This document shows positions 21,863 through 34,300 of a stretch of 64,000 nucleotides of DNA, one piece after another. The stretch comes from Pochonia chlamydosporia 170 (Eukaryota > Ascomycota > Sordariomycetes > Hypocreales > Clavicipitaceae): assembly GCF_001653235.2 (NCBI RefSeq), contig NW_019154043.1, positions 744,001 through 808,000 on the forward strand. Direction: 5' to 3'. The position numbers and the translations under genes are program-made. The notes beneath the pieces are model-generated. The model was not told the origin of the DNA. It saw nothing but the letters and a program-made list of their open reading frames with translations, and searched no databases. Numbering within the stretch: the stretch's first letter is position 1; every line of letters starts with the position of its first letter.

Positions 21863-22663
21863 TCACTTCAAGTATGACACGGCGTCCTTATCGTCAACGA
21901 CAAATCGGACATCCCAATTGTCGCTGTTCTTGTCTTGCACCAAGTCCCAGTATACGTCCCCATGCGCAGCAGCTTTAACACCCTCCCAGCTTACAGGGTG
22001 TCCTTCCGATGTGACCTGCGAGGCGAAATAGAACCTACATGCGTCAGTACCGAACAACTAACTCAGATGTGCGACTTACTTGTATTTATCCGATTTGAAA
22101 TGCTGGTCCCCCAGCCGAATGAGTTGCACAAGAGCAGACTTCCCAGACGCCAGGGTCGTCGCAAATGGGTTTGGATAAAACGGCGTTACGTTACCGGTAG
22201 CAATGAACACCTTCGGGACGGAGGCGTCGAGTCCTTTCCATCCCTTGATGGCGGCATAGATGGCGGCATATCCGCCAACTACATTGACAGTAGTGTCTCT
22301 TCCGAATGAATCGGGAGGTACGCTGAAGGGATTATTCTGTTCTGGCGGGAAAGTAAGAGCGGCGACTAGCAGACAGTTGTTAGTTTGAACTCGGTCTAGT
22401 CATCAATTGCAGTGGGACATACTATTGTAAATGACGACGTTTGGGAAGCCTAGTTTCGACTCAACCTCCGCAAATGCCTTTGCAATAGACTCATTGCTAG
22501 TCACTTCTAATTCCACAGGAAGCGCACCCTCCAGTCCAGACTCCAATGGTGTATTTGTATTCCGCTTCCCAATTGCAACCTTGTATCCTTCGCGGAGGAA
22601 CTTCTTCGCAACGGAAGCGCCAATACGGGGGCCGGAGCCGAGAATGAATGCAACATTGGTCAT
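21863..22663 (-). CDS. Atypical short-chain dehydrogenase/reductase, three exons, 232 aa
   Basis: Exons 22663-22423, 22365-22080 and 22034-21863 with introns of 57 and 45 bp (donors GTATGT and GTAAGT) give a 232-residue Rossmann protein. The N-terminal dinucleotide loop is ILGSGPRIGASVAKKF, followed by KVAIGKRN and the strand NVVIYN. At the usual active-site helix the sequence reads FATTLASGKSAL: the Lys is kept but the Tyr of YxxxK is Leu. The Ser strand reads VFIATGN. It may therefore be a non-classical SDR, a binding protein, or use another acid. Both splices restore uninterrupted family-like sequence. It ends convergently with the serine dehydratase gene, 90 bp away. Confidence 0.87.
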
Positions 22664-23475
22664 GATGGGTTTGATTGGTTGAATTAGTATGATTGATTGA
22701 CTTGATGCCTCTATTCCCTTTGTATCGTGATATTATATCCGACTTTTATATATTTGGTTCATGCTGGCGTTGCTGAATAATGTCAACCATAACGCCTTCG
22801 GACGGGGTTCTTTAGAATGCCGAAGCAGGGAACATGTTGCCAAATATGGTCTTGATTGTCGATCTAATCTCTCACGATAGCTGGGCAGATTGATAAAATT
22901 TCATCGGTCGTCGGCTCGGAGTCCGACCGTATGAGATTATTGGCTAGTTATTCGATCAAGGTTGATAACTGTTGCGTGGCTGCCATTTGCCTAATGTGAG
23001 TATGGCAGGGATCCTTTCACCACTCGGAGCGGTATGCAGTCAATTAATAATTCAGACTGCGCCTTTGAACCAAGGTTCCTCATAGAAGAAGCCACAAACT
23101 ATTGCAAGGTCAAGTATGTCCTTGCAGTGAGTTCGAATGTTCTGTCCTGGAGTTTAGGTGAGCCTCGGTGGTGTATTACAAATACAACGATCAAACTTCA
23201 AATGACGGGGAACGGTGGTAGCAATTTGCATGAAGAAATAAACACAAATTCTACGTCCTTTCAGATCACTATTTTTTACTTCTTCAATTGCCTGTGAATG
23301 GTCCCCAAAGAAACCACAGTACCACCGCCATCATGGCCAAACACACCACACTCTCCATCTTTTACATGGAGCTGGAAAGCGGAACAATTCTCGAATTGAG
23401 ATCATTTTATTGCAATGTGCAGGCTCTCGATAACGCAGTTGGCTACCAACACAAGAAACAAGGCGAAAATTGGCA
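22664..23475. other. Intergenic region, no gene supported
   Basis: It is the promoter side of the SDR gene and the 3' flank of the DHFR-like gene. Short plus-strand ORFs (23034-23297, 23288-23488) show no domain. Confidence 0.4.
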
Positions 23476-24024
23476 TCATTTACCATAGCGAACGGCATAC
23501 TTGAGAATCACAATGCCACTCTTATCCAGCTTTTCCAGCCCGGTAAGATCCAAACTGTAGCCTGCCTTGTCCGTCTTATCCGACTCAGCTATCATTTTGA
23601 TCCCCTTGCCAAGAACAGCGGGCATAATAGCCATCTCAAAGGTATCAATAAGACCTGCTTCGAGCAGCGGCGCGGCAAGCTGACCTCCACCCATGAACCA
23701 TATATCTTTGCCGTCTTGCGATTTAAGTCGACGGATGGTGTCGATGAAGCCGTTTTGTAGGATGGTGATGTTTGGGTACTCTTCCTGTTTCATCTCGCGA
23801 CTGACGACAATGACATTCTCTTTTGCCTTTGAACCTAACGGGTTGAAGTCTCCATGGGATGTGACAACTTCATAAGTCTTGCGACCCATGATGTAAATGT
23901 CAAACTGGGCATAGAGTGCGTCGAAGTCTATGCTTGTGTCCTCGACTATCCAGTCTGTTGAGCCGTCCGGTGAGGCGATGAAGCCGTCGAGCGATATCGC
24001 GGCATTGTAGCGAACACGGCGCAT
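23476..24024 (-). CDS. DHFR/RibD C-terminal-like reductase, 182 aa
   Basis: This is a single-domain protein of the bacterial YyaP/YwjB-like dihydrofolate-reductase fold family (RibD_C). Family features are an N-terminal YNAAISLDGFIASPDGSTDW, IYIMGRKTYEVV, a Rossmann-like strand NVIVVSR, DIWFMGGGQLA (the NADPH-binding Gly-rich loop) and LLEAGLIDTFEMAIMPAVLG. It is intronless and of normal length. Members use NADPH, but the substrate is mostly unknown, and this is unlikely to be the main DHFR of the cell. Such genes in fungi are often patchy and of bacterial type, so transfer is possible but not shown here. Confidence 0.87.
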   Translation of the reverse strand: MRRVRYNAAISLDGFIASPDGSTDWIVEDTSIDFDALYAQFDIYIMGRKTYEVVTSHGDFNPLGSKAKENVIVVSREMKQEEYPNITILQNGFIDTIRRLKSQDGKDIWFMGGGQLAAPLLEAGLIDTFEMAIMPAVLGKGIKMIAESDKTDKAGYSLDLTGLEKLDKSGIVILKYAVRYGK

Positions 24025-27000
24025 TTTGAGAGAACTGATGATGTTGAGAAGAGAATTTTTGACGAGGACCAGTTCACGAAGTGTTGTGTGTATTGCTGGC
24101 TTCGGCGTGAATCACCAGCGGGGTGAGACCTCCAACTGGGGCTGATGTTGCGACGATGCTTTTCTTGGCGTCAGGTTGTTTTGAGTAATCTTGCAGACAG
24201 CAAGGTGTAGGGGCATATAACTCAGACTATCTAATTCCATTTGTTAAATGTTCCTTTCGCCACGGAAAATGGCTCAGCGATCATTCTTCAATACGAGGCA
24301 TTCGATGCCAAAGGCTTGTGAGGGTTACCATTCGACGTCCTTCGGTGGTCATTTTGCGGATGCAGTAGGTCATGTCGTCGAGCCTCAATTATTGGGTGTA
24401 GCGACGACTAGAACAACCCCAATCAGTAGACCGTGGTTCAGGTATACGTTTCGGTCATTTGACTATCTCTTCAATTAGTGGACGGTATACCATTTCGTAA
24501 AATTATAAGATTGGTAAGCAGGATGCAGGAGTTACTATACGGAGTTCGAAAAGATAGACACACTTATTCGGCACATGAATTTTGTGCCAGACTCTCATAG
24601 TCACATATGGTATGAGAAGTCCGTTCAATGAGTATACTCATGGCCCTTCACCTGGCGGTGCGCCAGATATCGTCAAGGATACGACAACAGTCGCCAGCGC
24701 TTTCTCGGAATCCGTCAGCCGTGCAATGAGGGTTCTTGAAGCACCTATTCGATAGAAGCGCAGAAAAAAAGTCAGTTCGAAGGCTCACTATGGATAAGAG
24801 CATTTCGACATACCCGGGCCCTCACGAGACCGGAAAACGAGAACCGGGGTGGCTGGAATCGATCAAACGCTAGAGGGTGAGTTAAGAGCAGAGTGTCGTC
24901 CAGGAGGACTTAGATGCTGAGAGAGATTTTAGGAAGACAGAATAATATTTACCATGTTGATCGTCAACGCTGGAGCTGAAGCCGCTTTCTCCAGGTGAAT
25001 GGGCGTAGTGAGTGTGAGTGCGAAAACTCGGCGAGGAAGTGGGCGAAGGCAAGCTTATGTGCATGCCGTAGTTGTTCAACGGGTAGATTTCCTTGGGGCC
25101 CGAACTCCTAATCAGCTTGCCTGGCGAATCTCATGCTTCCTTCGAAGGCAACTAAATCTCAGTCCCTCGATATCGAACACCGTTACCCCTGCCAGCGCAG
25201 CCTTTTGGCTTGGTACCATCCAAGGGTGGCTTACATGCAATGAAAGAGAACTATGTCAGCCAAATCGATGCTAGTATCTATACAAATAGAGACATGACCC
25301 AACTGGTGCATAGGAATTGTGGTGTATTACTAGCAGGACTGGAGTGTATCTTGAATGGGCACCTAGGTATGTTTGAACAAAGGAGCAAACTATACGGCTT
25401 GACCAGATATAACTACTTCACTTTGCACATAAGACGAAAGACAGCGTCTATGATTGACGACTTCGATTGATGTAGTCGTTAATAGGATGGCAAGATGCTA
25501 ATTCGATGACTTCATCCCGGCTCAAAACCCGTAGCCCCGATATTTGGTCGATGGACAAAAAGTACATCTGGCATTGTGCGCTCTGGTCACGAATGCAGGT
25601 AAACTTAGACACAGTACGTTAGGTCTACATCAGCTATAATATGGACTTATAGCCTAGATCATAACTTTTAGCCTACTACACTTGCATGCGGAACGTTATT
25701 GAGACCAAGTGCTCGTACATGAAGTGAAGCAACAGTTACTCTACACCGCAGTTAAAGCCATACCAGCAGTCCAGTAGAGCCTTGCACTCACCAACAGATC
25801 TTTCCACAACAAAATCAGCAACAGTCGTACAAAGAAAGGTACGCCCGCTCAAGCTCGTTACCCGAAGCTCAGCTTGACGACTCCGTACAAGACCGACAAA
25901 CAAGAGCAATATGGCAACATGCAGGTGGCCCTGAAGGCTCGACTGCCCGTAAATGCAATGCAACATCCGAACCCATTGACCAGAAAAAGCAAGCCATATG
26001 AACGGATCCACGTAATCGTACAACCCACTACTGCATGCGAACGTAGGATGGCTGTGAGTCTCATCACATGCCACACATGCAGGAATGTTATGCAGTCCAA
26101 CTCTAGAACATTGAGGCATCTCAGGTTGGGGCAATTCCTCTTTTACAGGGACTTTTGGTCATCTTCGCGATTGTCTGTACCTACATTGAAGCTCAGTAAA
26201 TATGAGCAAATCTATTGCCATACTATGCTATCATTATTAGCCGTCCAAAGGGAATTCCCATCATCTAACCTTGCCGCCTCCTAAATTCAGAGTGTGACCT
26301 TCTCACAGTTGTGGCGTCAATTTGTCCCTGGGAACAGCGGACTAGGCTAAGCTGACGAACCCTTGAAAAAGGTGAGCTGCAGAGTTCCCAATGTGGATGA
26401 GTAGGCATTGCGGAGTGCAGTAAGGGAAATACGCACAACCGATGCATCCGAGCAATAATAAGGAGTTATGAAAGCCGTACAGCTTCAAGTGAACTCGGGC
26501 GGCAGGAGAGTGGTACGAACAGACGGACCCGGAAATAGGCCAACAGTAGGTCTGAATAAGGGTCATACATCGTCCAGCAGTAATCCTTGTCGCGGGGATA
26601 ACCGTTGCTAGTGGTGGCAGTGTGAGCTGAACATGCATATGTCAGCGTAACTCATCAAGGGCCCTGAACTGCATGATACCCTGAATTCAGTTAGACACAA
26701 CCCTGGGGAAGAGCTGATGTCCGAATAGAGTAAGGTTATAACCCGTTGTCAGAGCTGAGTTATTTCCAGTGTTCTCTACCGTTACGCCCTCGAACTCGTA
26801 CTAGGAGAGTATGATGGGAATGCCTGCATGTGGCCGCGGCATATCATGGATAGCGGCGGAAATGGATGCTACCATTCGTTGAGTCAAACCCTCACCATGA
26901 CCTATAGAACTGAATAGACGTAGTCAATTCTTGGCACGTTAGATATGTCCGGTCCCGACTGAAACATACATGATGGTGTGGTACACTGAGCTTGAGAATA

Positions 27001-27268
27001 GTACCCGAGCCGTTGAAATTTCGTCCTCGGACCCTGGATTCGAAGTTATCAGCCAGCCACCTGCCCGTATTAACCGCTGTTCGGCACGATTTAACAGCTA
27101 TGGCTGTTCGGCTGCGGAGTCTAATAAAATGCAGAAGCTGTTCTGGGAGAAAGCACAGCTTCTGAAGCTATAAAACCGAGGCATTCCCAAAGTTCGAAAC
27201 CACTAAAGCTCAAAAGCTCTATCGCGTTCACATCACTATTCTATCTCAGTAGTTCTCTCACAGACACA
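24025..27268. other. Gene-poor region of 3.2 kb
   Basis: Many short ORFs overlap on both strands, but none has a recognised domain and none extends by splicing that I could find. A minus-strand frame at 25736-25966 has a hydrophobic start and four later cysteines, but the support is too thin to call. TATA- and pyrimidine-rich sequence just before 27269 belongs to the secreted-protein gene that follows (TATAAAACC at about 27171). Confidence 0.4.
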
Positions 27269-27677
27269 ATGTAAGTAATTTCTTTAACTTGCTGGATTTT
27301 TGCGCACTTTCTTACCAGCATTGTACAGGTATAGCAATATTTTGTACCTCCCTGCCGTCATCTTGGCACTCTCATCCACGGCTGTGGCCTGGCCTCACAT
27401 CGAAGCATGTCGCAAGGCCTGGCCCGGTAAGTTCACATTCCTGCCTTTCCGGTGATGCTTTAGTATGTAATTAACGTGAGCCATAGCGGAACCCTGCGCT
27501 TATCTTGCTGGCGGTGCATTGATCGCCGGCACTTGCGAGAGCTCGTGCGATGATACCAACAACTGCCCGAACTCCCTGGTCTGTAAGCCCAGACGCTGGA
27601 CTCGCAACTGCGATGGCTGCGGGAGTAACAATGGAGGTCGCGGACCGTGGAGCGAATATGGACCAACCGCTCTATAA
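27269..27677 (+). CDS. Small secreted cysteine-rich protein (8 Cys, 96 aa), start codon split by an intron
   Basis: Three exons are inferred: 27269-27270, 27329-27426 and 27487-27677, with introns of 58 bp (GTAAGT...TACAG) and 60 bp (GTAAGT...CATAG, branch ATTAAC). The first intron falls between the T and G of the ATG. The spliced protein has a clear signal peptide (MYSNILYLPAVILALSSTAVA, cleavage expected before Trp22) and a 75-residue mature chain with cysteines at 28, 37, 50, 54, 60, 66, 75 and 78, enough for four disulfides. It ends in a Gly/Asn-rich tail. Both introns keep one continuous frame and the cysteines all fall in the spliced frame, which supports the model. Unspliced reading shows only fragments. 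It has the look of an apoplastic effector or antimicrobial-type protein, but I recognise no family. Confidence 0.75.
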
Positions 27678-29203
27678 GTGGCAACTTTTTGCTATGGTAT
27701 TCGTACCACCGTTGTCTGGCGGTGACGAGTAATTGCCGTCCGGTGAGAAAGAGGTTCTGATTGAATAGTAGGCGTGCACAGCTATGTAGATGTTAGCTTC
27801 TTAGCACAGTTTTGTGAGCTCCTAGACATTTCGGAGGCTAAGACATGGGCAAGTGATGCAATAACTACCTATAAAGCTCCCTCTCTAGAACCAAATACGT
27901 TTTCTGACTATTATGTCTGTCTGCGCATGGTAAAAGCAGCATAAACCCGTTTAAGACAAATGTTACTAGCTATAGACGGCAAAATTACTTCAGATCTCCG
28001 ACTCATAACAACGCAGAAGCTTCGGGGTAGTTAGATCCGATGTACGGGGTAGGATGAAAGAAATAGAAAGATTGTTCTGGACTAGTCGTTGTCCTGTCCA
28101 TTGGAAAAATTACTGTCACAGCCGGAGAGCTGGAAAGTATGTGATGTTTTTGTAAATAAAATGCAACCTTACCCAGCCCCGAAAGCTTTTATGCTCTTGT
28201 CTGAGATGCGGTGCTTCCTCGATTAGCTGCATTGTAAAGTTCAACCGCTCGGATCCAGTACCATATTGTCTCCCTCAGCATAAACACTGTGTTGTCTATG
28301 CCTTCGGGTCCCCGGTTATTACACGCTCAGTTTCTTGTTCAGAACACTACTATGTCACTCTGAACAATATGATGTTCAAGAACGGCGCAAAGCTAATACT
28401 TTGGCTCTTCCAAGTCTCAGGGGGAAGCCCAGTACCACCAGAGAAGCTCGACAGCAACGTGGCCATCCCCAACGATTGTATGTGAAACTTTAACGACTGT
28501 AGCTTTGACAAAGCTTCTGCTAACTCTGGTTTTAACAATACCCACACAGAGCCTTCCACGTTACGAGGCTTTTCTTCGGGCATGGCAAGAGTCGCCACAT
28601 ACCTAGGTGGTTGAATTTGCAGCATACGCAGCGCAGAATCGGTCTATCTCCCCTCAATGAAGCATCCTTTAACTTTATCTTTATCTGCAGTACCCTTTAC
28701 AAGGTTCACAGTACAAGTTGTTCCACCTCGCTGCGCCTACTCCCAGTTTCCTCAAAGCACTTATCGTCCTTCTTCGTCCTGGAAACAGTGCCCAAAACCC
28801 ATACCACGTTGTTTCGGGCGAGGAATGGCACACAAACCTGGGTCTTGCCGAAGATATACGCGGGAGTTCATAAAGTCGGGAGAACAACAAAGCTCCCATG
28901 ACAAAAGTGCCAGCATAACCATCCCTGTTGAACAACTCATCAGTTATCTGCAAGATACAAACCTAGTCGCCGTGCCGTCCTGCCCCACGGCCAAATGCAG
29001 CATGAACGCAGAAAATTAGATACGAGAAAATGACGATCTTTTGACAAGAAAGGGAAACTCAAAATCATATCTCTGCACCCAATGGCATCCCGTGTGCCAC
29101 GTTGCTGCCGAGACTATTTAATGAGCGCAATACCCTCCCTGGTAGACAATCGAGTGAAATCCAAACTAACAACAACCTGATATATACAATACATTTCGTG
29201 ACA
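27678..29203. other. Gene-poor region between two secreted-protein genes
   Basis: A plus-strand ORF at 28657-29019 (ATG start, 120 residues, six cysteines) and a minus-strand ORF at 28350-28625 are the longest reading frames. Neither has a convincing signal peptide, domain or splice support. The promoter of the next gene includes the TATA-like TATATAC at about 29180. Confidence 0.4.
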
Positions 29204-29617
29204 ATGAAGTTTACGCTTATCGCTCTCGTTGGCGCAGCAGCAACTGCCAATGCTGCTGACTATCAGCGTCTGAATCTCCCAGATCCGCAGAATTGGATCG
29301 CTGCAAGTAGCCTCTTCCCAGGCGATGTCATTGCAGGATATAACGCGGACTACAATAAATACGACAAAGAGTCGTGGGCGAATTATATCCTTGACCAGTG
29401 TAAGGGATTTTCTGCTTGCACTTCGACTATTTCCTACTCAGGTAAGGGATTGCTCATCCTATGTCCTGAGGTATTGTACTAATAAACAGCGATCAATTCT
29501 GGGACTCCAAAGGAGAGGTACTGGTTCGGGTATGTATTCCGTGGTGGAAAGACCACCGAGCAGGATTACCAAAGAGCTGATGGAGTAATGGATTCTGTCA
29601 TTTATGAGATAGTTTAA
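29204..29617 (+). CDS. Small secreted protein, two exons, 121 aa
   Basis: Exons 29204-29441 and 29490-29617 flank a 48-bp intron (GTAAGG donor, GTACTAATA branch, AACAG acceptor). The protein has a signal peptide (MKFTLIALVGAAATANA, cleavage near residue 17), then an acidic/aromatic mature chain that includes NWIAASSLFPGDVIAGYN, a CKGFSAC motif and WFGYVFRGGKTTEQDYQ. Only two cysteines are in the mature part, enough for one disulfide. The C-terminus is encoded only after splicing; without it the frame ends at a stop in the intron. It is probably an extracellular protein. I recall related short fungal secreted proteins with a cysteine pair and a WxGYVF segment, but no named family. Confidence 0.75.
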
Positions 29618-30801
29618 GGCTCTGTTACAGGTGGTCAGAGTGTTGGTGGGCACATTGAGTTTAATCTTGTTCAATTGTCACTATCTAAGCTCAAATACGT
29701 AATACATGCCACCAATATAAAGATATGAAAGAAACACAAGTGGTACATCCGGAGTCTCATTTGCAATGCAAATATCTCAAACAAGAGAAACATTTAAACG
29801 AGACTCCTGTTGGAGCTTAGATCAAACCAACCAGTTACTGGCCATACATTCATGACGCTCATCCAAATCCTACGTAGCTATATTTGGTAGAGGTGGCGAT
29901 AGCACAGGATTGGGGCACTAAGTCTCAAGCAATACAGCAGTACCCCTGCTCTCGGTGGTGATTATTCGCATAAGTAGGAGGTATGCCTCCAAGGTCATAG
30001 CAGTAGAACTGATGAAAGCTCTGCCCGGACTGCTCGAAATGTGTTCTTGACAGTTTGATACAATTCTTTCGTCGCCGATGCTCAGATGCCGTCATTAGAG
30101 CTTATTCTGCTTTGCACGGATGCTTAGTCGGCAGTTCTCGAGAAGAGCTAGGCCCCATTGTTCAAAAGTGCAAAAGACGGGCGTGCATGAAGCAGAACGC
30201 AGATGGTTTTGAATTTGGTATCTAGAAAGAAGATATGATATTGTTAGACAACCTTGACCGCCGACGGGGACTAAAATGTGAATGTGAGTAGGAGGCGCAG
30301 TCACATCTGTCAGGGGTAATTCAAGAAGGGGAAAAGGGTGGTCTTATTTCTAAAGCCAATACAATCTATATATAGATGAAACAAAGCAGCTGTCAAGTCA
30401 TTGAAAGGAGGCTGCTGAAAGTCGTGATTACTAAACTACCTGCATTAAGTCCCTCCTACTGGTCCTCTATACTTCAGTCTAACTGCCTAGCTAGTTTGCT
30501 TCTGGGATTCACACACATATGCAACCTTTTTCAACACAAACAATCCAACATCGCACCAGAAGTATACCCCTCGACTATGGAACCATGTTTACACCTGGAC
30601 TCTTCGCAAAGCGAGACTATGTGCAAAACGTCAACGCCTATGCATTGCATGTCTGCATAATATTGCCTATTCTGCTACACTTTCCAGCAACCAATCGGTT
30701 GTACAGTGTTTATCAAACCTCCTTTCAGGTGACTTATGTGCTGGGGGTTTTGATACGCATGGAATGGGAGCATGGTCCGTTTTACCCCATACGGAAGGGT
30801 T
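29618..30801. other. Intergenic region up to the retrotransposon insertion
   Basis: No gene is supported. The plus-strand frame at 30519-30848 runs into the 5' LTR and is not a gene. Confidence 0.4.
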
Positions 30802-30806
30802 GTCGG
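30802..30806 (+). repeat. Target-site duplication, left copy (GTCGG)
   Basis: This 5-bp GTCGG directly before the 5' LTR is repeated exactly at 37726-37730 directly after the 3' LTR. Five bases is the usual duplication length for Ty3/gypsy integrases. Confidence 0.95.
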
Positions 30807-31254
30807 TGTTACGAACTAACGAGAGCAAGAGCGGGCAAGGCAGAATGATTGGTCTTGGAACGAGACCTAAGGCCTGGCTGCATGAGATAGCCGCCATAGG
30901 TAAAGGAGGTCACGTGACAAGACACAGGAACTGTAAGGTGCTTAGTTAGATCACTAGTGCTTAGGATAATCAGACTAAGCACAACTAAGCAAGAAAAGCA
31001 GAACTAATTAATAAAGAGATAGAAACAATATATATAGGATAGTTATTATTAAGATATCTAGCTAGTCTAGATCTTTAGTGATTAATCTAAGCATTTAATT
31101 CACAATTAATTAGGATAAACTCCTAACAATCTAAGCTTGCTGTTTAATAGACTGTAAAGGTCTTATTTACACACACAACCTAAGTTACCTACCCTAAGCA
31201 ATAGAATAACTATTAATTGCCTTACTTAACCTTGTTAATAAGCTAATTGTTACA
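30807..31254 (+). repeat. 5' LTR (448 bp)
   Basis: It begins TGTTACGAACTAACG and ends AATTGTTACA, with inverted TGT...ACA ends. It is the same length as the 3' copy. A TATATATAGGATAG stretch may be the TATA region. Differences from the 3' LTR are all C/T or G/A. Confidence 0.96.
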
Positions 31255-31307
31255 TTTTAATTACTCCTATTTAGTAAGTTACCTTATACTATTAAATAGC
31301 TAACAAG

Positions 31308-34300
31308 ATGTCCACCCGATCTAGAAATACTGCATCTAAGGAGGATATACTTGGTATAATTTAGCAACTCTAGGAGCACATCTACTCCCTTAAAGCTAAG
31401 AAGTTAGGGGGAACTTCTAAGGTTCTACAGCCTACTTCCTTTAATAGAGAAAAGGATAATGTGCAAGCCTTTCTCACTTAAGCTAGATCTTACTTACATG
31501 CTAACTATACCACTATCACTAAGGACTATAAGAAAGTGCTATGCATTAGAGGAATGCTCTTAGGAAGGGCCGCCAAATAGTGGGAGCCCACCTTAAGAGA
31601 CTACCTCACAAACCTAGAAAATACAGATAACATGGAAGGTCTTACTAAGCAAATCTTTGGCAAGTATACTAACTTTAAGAAGAAACTCTATATTACCTTC
31701 GGAAATCCAGATAAGAAACGCACCGCTATATGATAAATCTACTCTCTTAAACAATAAGGATTAGCGGGATTCTATACAACTAAATTCTACCAAATCTCTG
31801 TAAAGCTTAATTGGGGAGAAGAGGCTCTAGTTAAATAATACTATGTTAGACTTAAGGAAGAAGTTAAAGATAAAATCGCCAAAGAAAAATAACCTAAGAC
31901 TCTCGCGAAGATAGCAGATCTTGCTATTAGAATTAATAACTAACTGTACAAGCGATGTGCAGAAAAGAAAGGATATTTTATGCCCCAGGTATAGCTCTAG
32001 TTTACAGCAAACTATAGTAGAGGCGGGAAGCGCAACTATCCCACTTTAAGTAAAACCCACGCTAGACTAATAGACTTAGATGCTACACGCTATGACAGCC
32101 AAAAGAAGAAAGGCACGGGTAAATGCTTTAACTGTAGATAGCTAGGCTACTATGCAAATAAATGCCTAAAACCTAAGAAATCCTAGAAGCCTATACCAGA
32201 GCGACAGGCAAATATCGCGGAAAGGGAGGACCAATCGCATGCTACCCTAGAAATTAGGATTACACCTGCTATGGAGGAAGTAGACTATAAATCTCTCTCT
32301 TGGACTGCATGCTATAATAACGATTGCTTTACCTACAAATCAGACAAAGATAGAGTAGGATATTACCCAAAGAAGTCTAAGAATTAGAAAAATAAGACGC
32401 TAGGATAATAGGTGTTAATAGCTTTAAGAGAACCAGAGGATTGGGAACACAGGACCCAACTAGACTGGGAAACACTGGGAACATAACGCTCTAACTAGTT
32501 AAATTAGATACTAGAAGCAGAAGAATCTATGGATGACACGTTATTAGAAGAAGTAGACAAGGAAATCACTAGATAAGAACTTAAGGCTTAACGCTAGCAC
32601 AAACTTAAATATAATACCTCTAAGGGATTAGTATACGGGAAGGGATATAGCGTGGAAAACCCAAAAATACTCTAAGATCTTATTATTAATGCATGGCAAG
32701 ATAATAAACTAAGAACAAAGAATAAGTTTAGAGATCACTATGCTCTAAACCCACGTTATAGTACGCATAGAGATGTCTCTTAGTTCTTATGCATATACTA
32801 CCTATATTAACACTATATATGGGAAAAACTAGACTAGAAGTGGTTCCCATGCCAATAAAGTTAAGCACCCTACAGCACGGTATTCTATAAAGGACAGTTA
32901 GCAAACTAGACTGTAATAGAACGTGATAATAAAGGAGGCGTTTACCTCGCTAAACTAGGATACAGAACATATAATAATAACTTAGTTAAGTTAGAACGAT
33001 TAGATAGCCTACCACCTTATTAAGGCAAGGTTCTATAGGACGCCCCTAAACCACGGCTACCATTCTACTAAACTACCAATATAGGCTTGGAAAGGGTATC
33101 TAAAGGGACAAGCCAAACAAGCCGTTTAAGCTCCTAACAAACATAAAAGGACTAACGCAAAGAAATATAAGAACATTAGAAATCTATATAGCACTTAAAA
33201 AACGGATTTTGCTAGAGAAAGTAGGGGCATCTACCTAGCAAACTAATAAGTCCCTTATGAGTATAACAGGCAATAATACTAGTCACCTAGTACTAGACAT
33301 TTTTGTGTTAGGAAGACTAACTAAGGCAATAATTAATAGTAGAGCACAAGGAAACTATATCTCGCTAAATCTTATTAATAAATTACAATTACCTTAGAAA
33401 GCAAAAGACAAGCCCTACTAACTTAGAACCGTAGAAGGAGAGCTAGTAGCGTACAGCTAAGGGTCTGTAGATATAGAGACTGTACTACTCCCTATAGATA
33501 TTAGCGGAAAGCGCTACCACTTAAAACTTAATATTACAGAGATCTTAAAACATAAAATTATATTAGGGATACCCTAGTTGCAGGCAAGCAATCCTAGAGT
33601 TAACTAGAGAAATAATTAACTCTATTAGGATACACCAGAAAGCAGATTAGTTACTAAGAAGCGCCTTTGTGGCACCTTAAATAAACCAAAGAGAATACTT
33701 AGGATTTTTGTGATAACTAAGGAGTCTAAGTTATTACTAAAACAAGTAATTCCAAAAGAATACCGCTAGTATAACAAACTGTTTAGCAATAAGCTAGAAA
33801 CAGGATTACCGGAATACAGCCAATAGGACCATAAGATTACCCTTTAGCCTGGAAAAGAGCTAGGATTCCACAAGACATACCCTCTAAACAAAACGCAATA
33901 AAAAGCGTTAGACAAATATCTTAATAAGAATCTTAGGAAAAGATATATTAGACTATTAGTATTGCTAGCAGGATACCTAATCCTATTTGTACCAAAGAAA
34001 AACGGAAAACTATAGCTATATGTGGATTATTAACAGCTAAATGAAATCACTATTAAAAACTAATATCTATTACTACTTATCTTAGAACTCCATAACTAAC
34101 TACATAAAGCTAAGTGGTTTACCACTCTTAATTTAAAAGGAGCATATAACCTTATATAGATAAAAGAAGGAGAGAAATAGAAAACTGCATTTAGAACTAG
34201 AAGGGGACATTTTAAGTACCTTATTATGCCTTTTAGGCTTACTAATACACTAGTAACATTTTAAACTATAATTAATAACGTTCTAAGAGAATACCTTAAT

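Noticed and set aside
25736..25966. Minus-strand frame with a hydrophobic start and four later cysteines, possible small secreted protein
   Set aside because: The hydrophobic stretch is preceded by 16 polar residues and there is no splice or promoter support. Other frames are open as well.
26690..26830. Stretch with a superficial look of ribosomal RNA (CTCGTACTAGGAGAG)
   Set aside because: The surrounding sequence does not follow the conserved large-subunit core, so this is chance similarity.
28350..28625. Minus-strand 91-codon ORF with a charged N-terminal half
   Set aside because: It has no domain match that I know and no continuation by splicing.
28657..29019. Plus-strand 120-codon ORF with six cysteines between the two secreted-protein genes
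   Set aside because: The N-terminus is not a convincing signal peptide, the composition is not protein-like in parts, and the region may be the promoter of the next gene.
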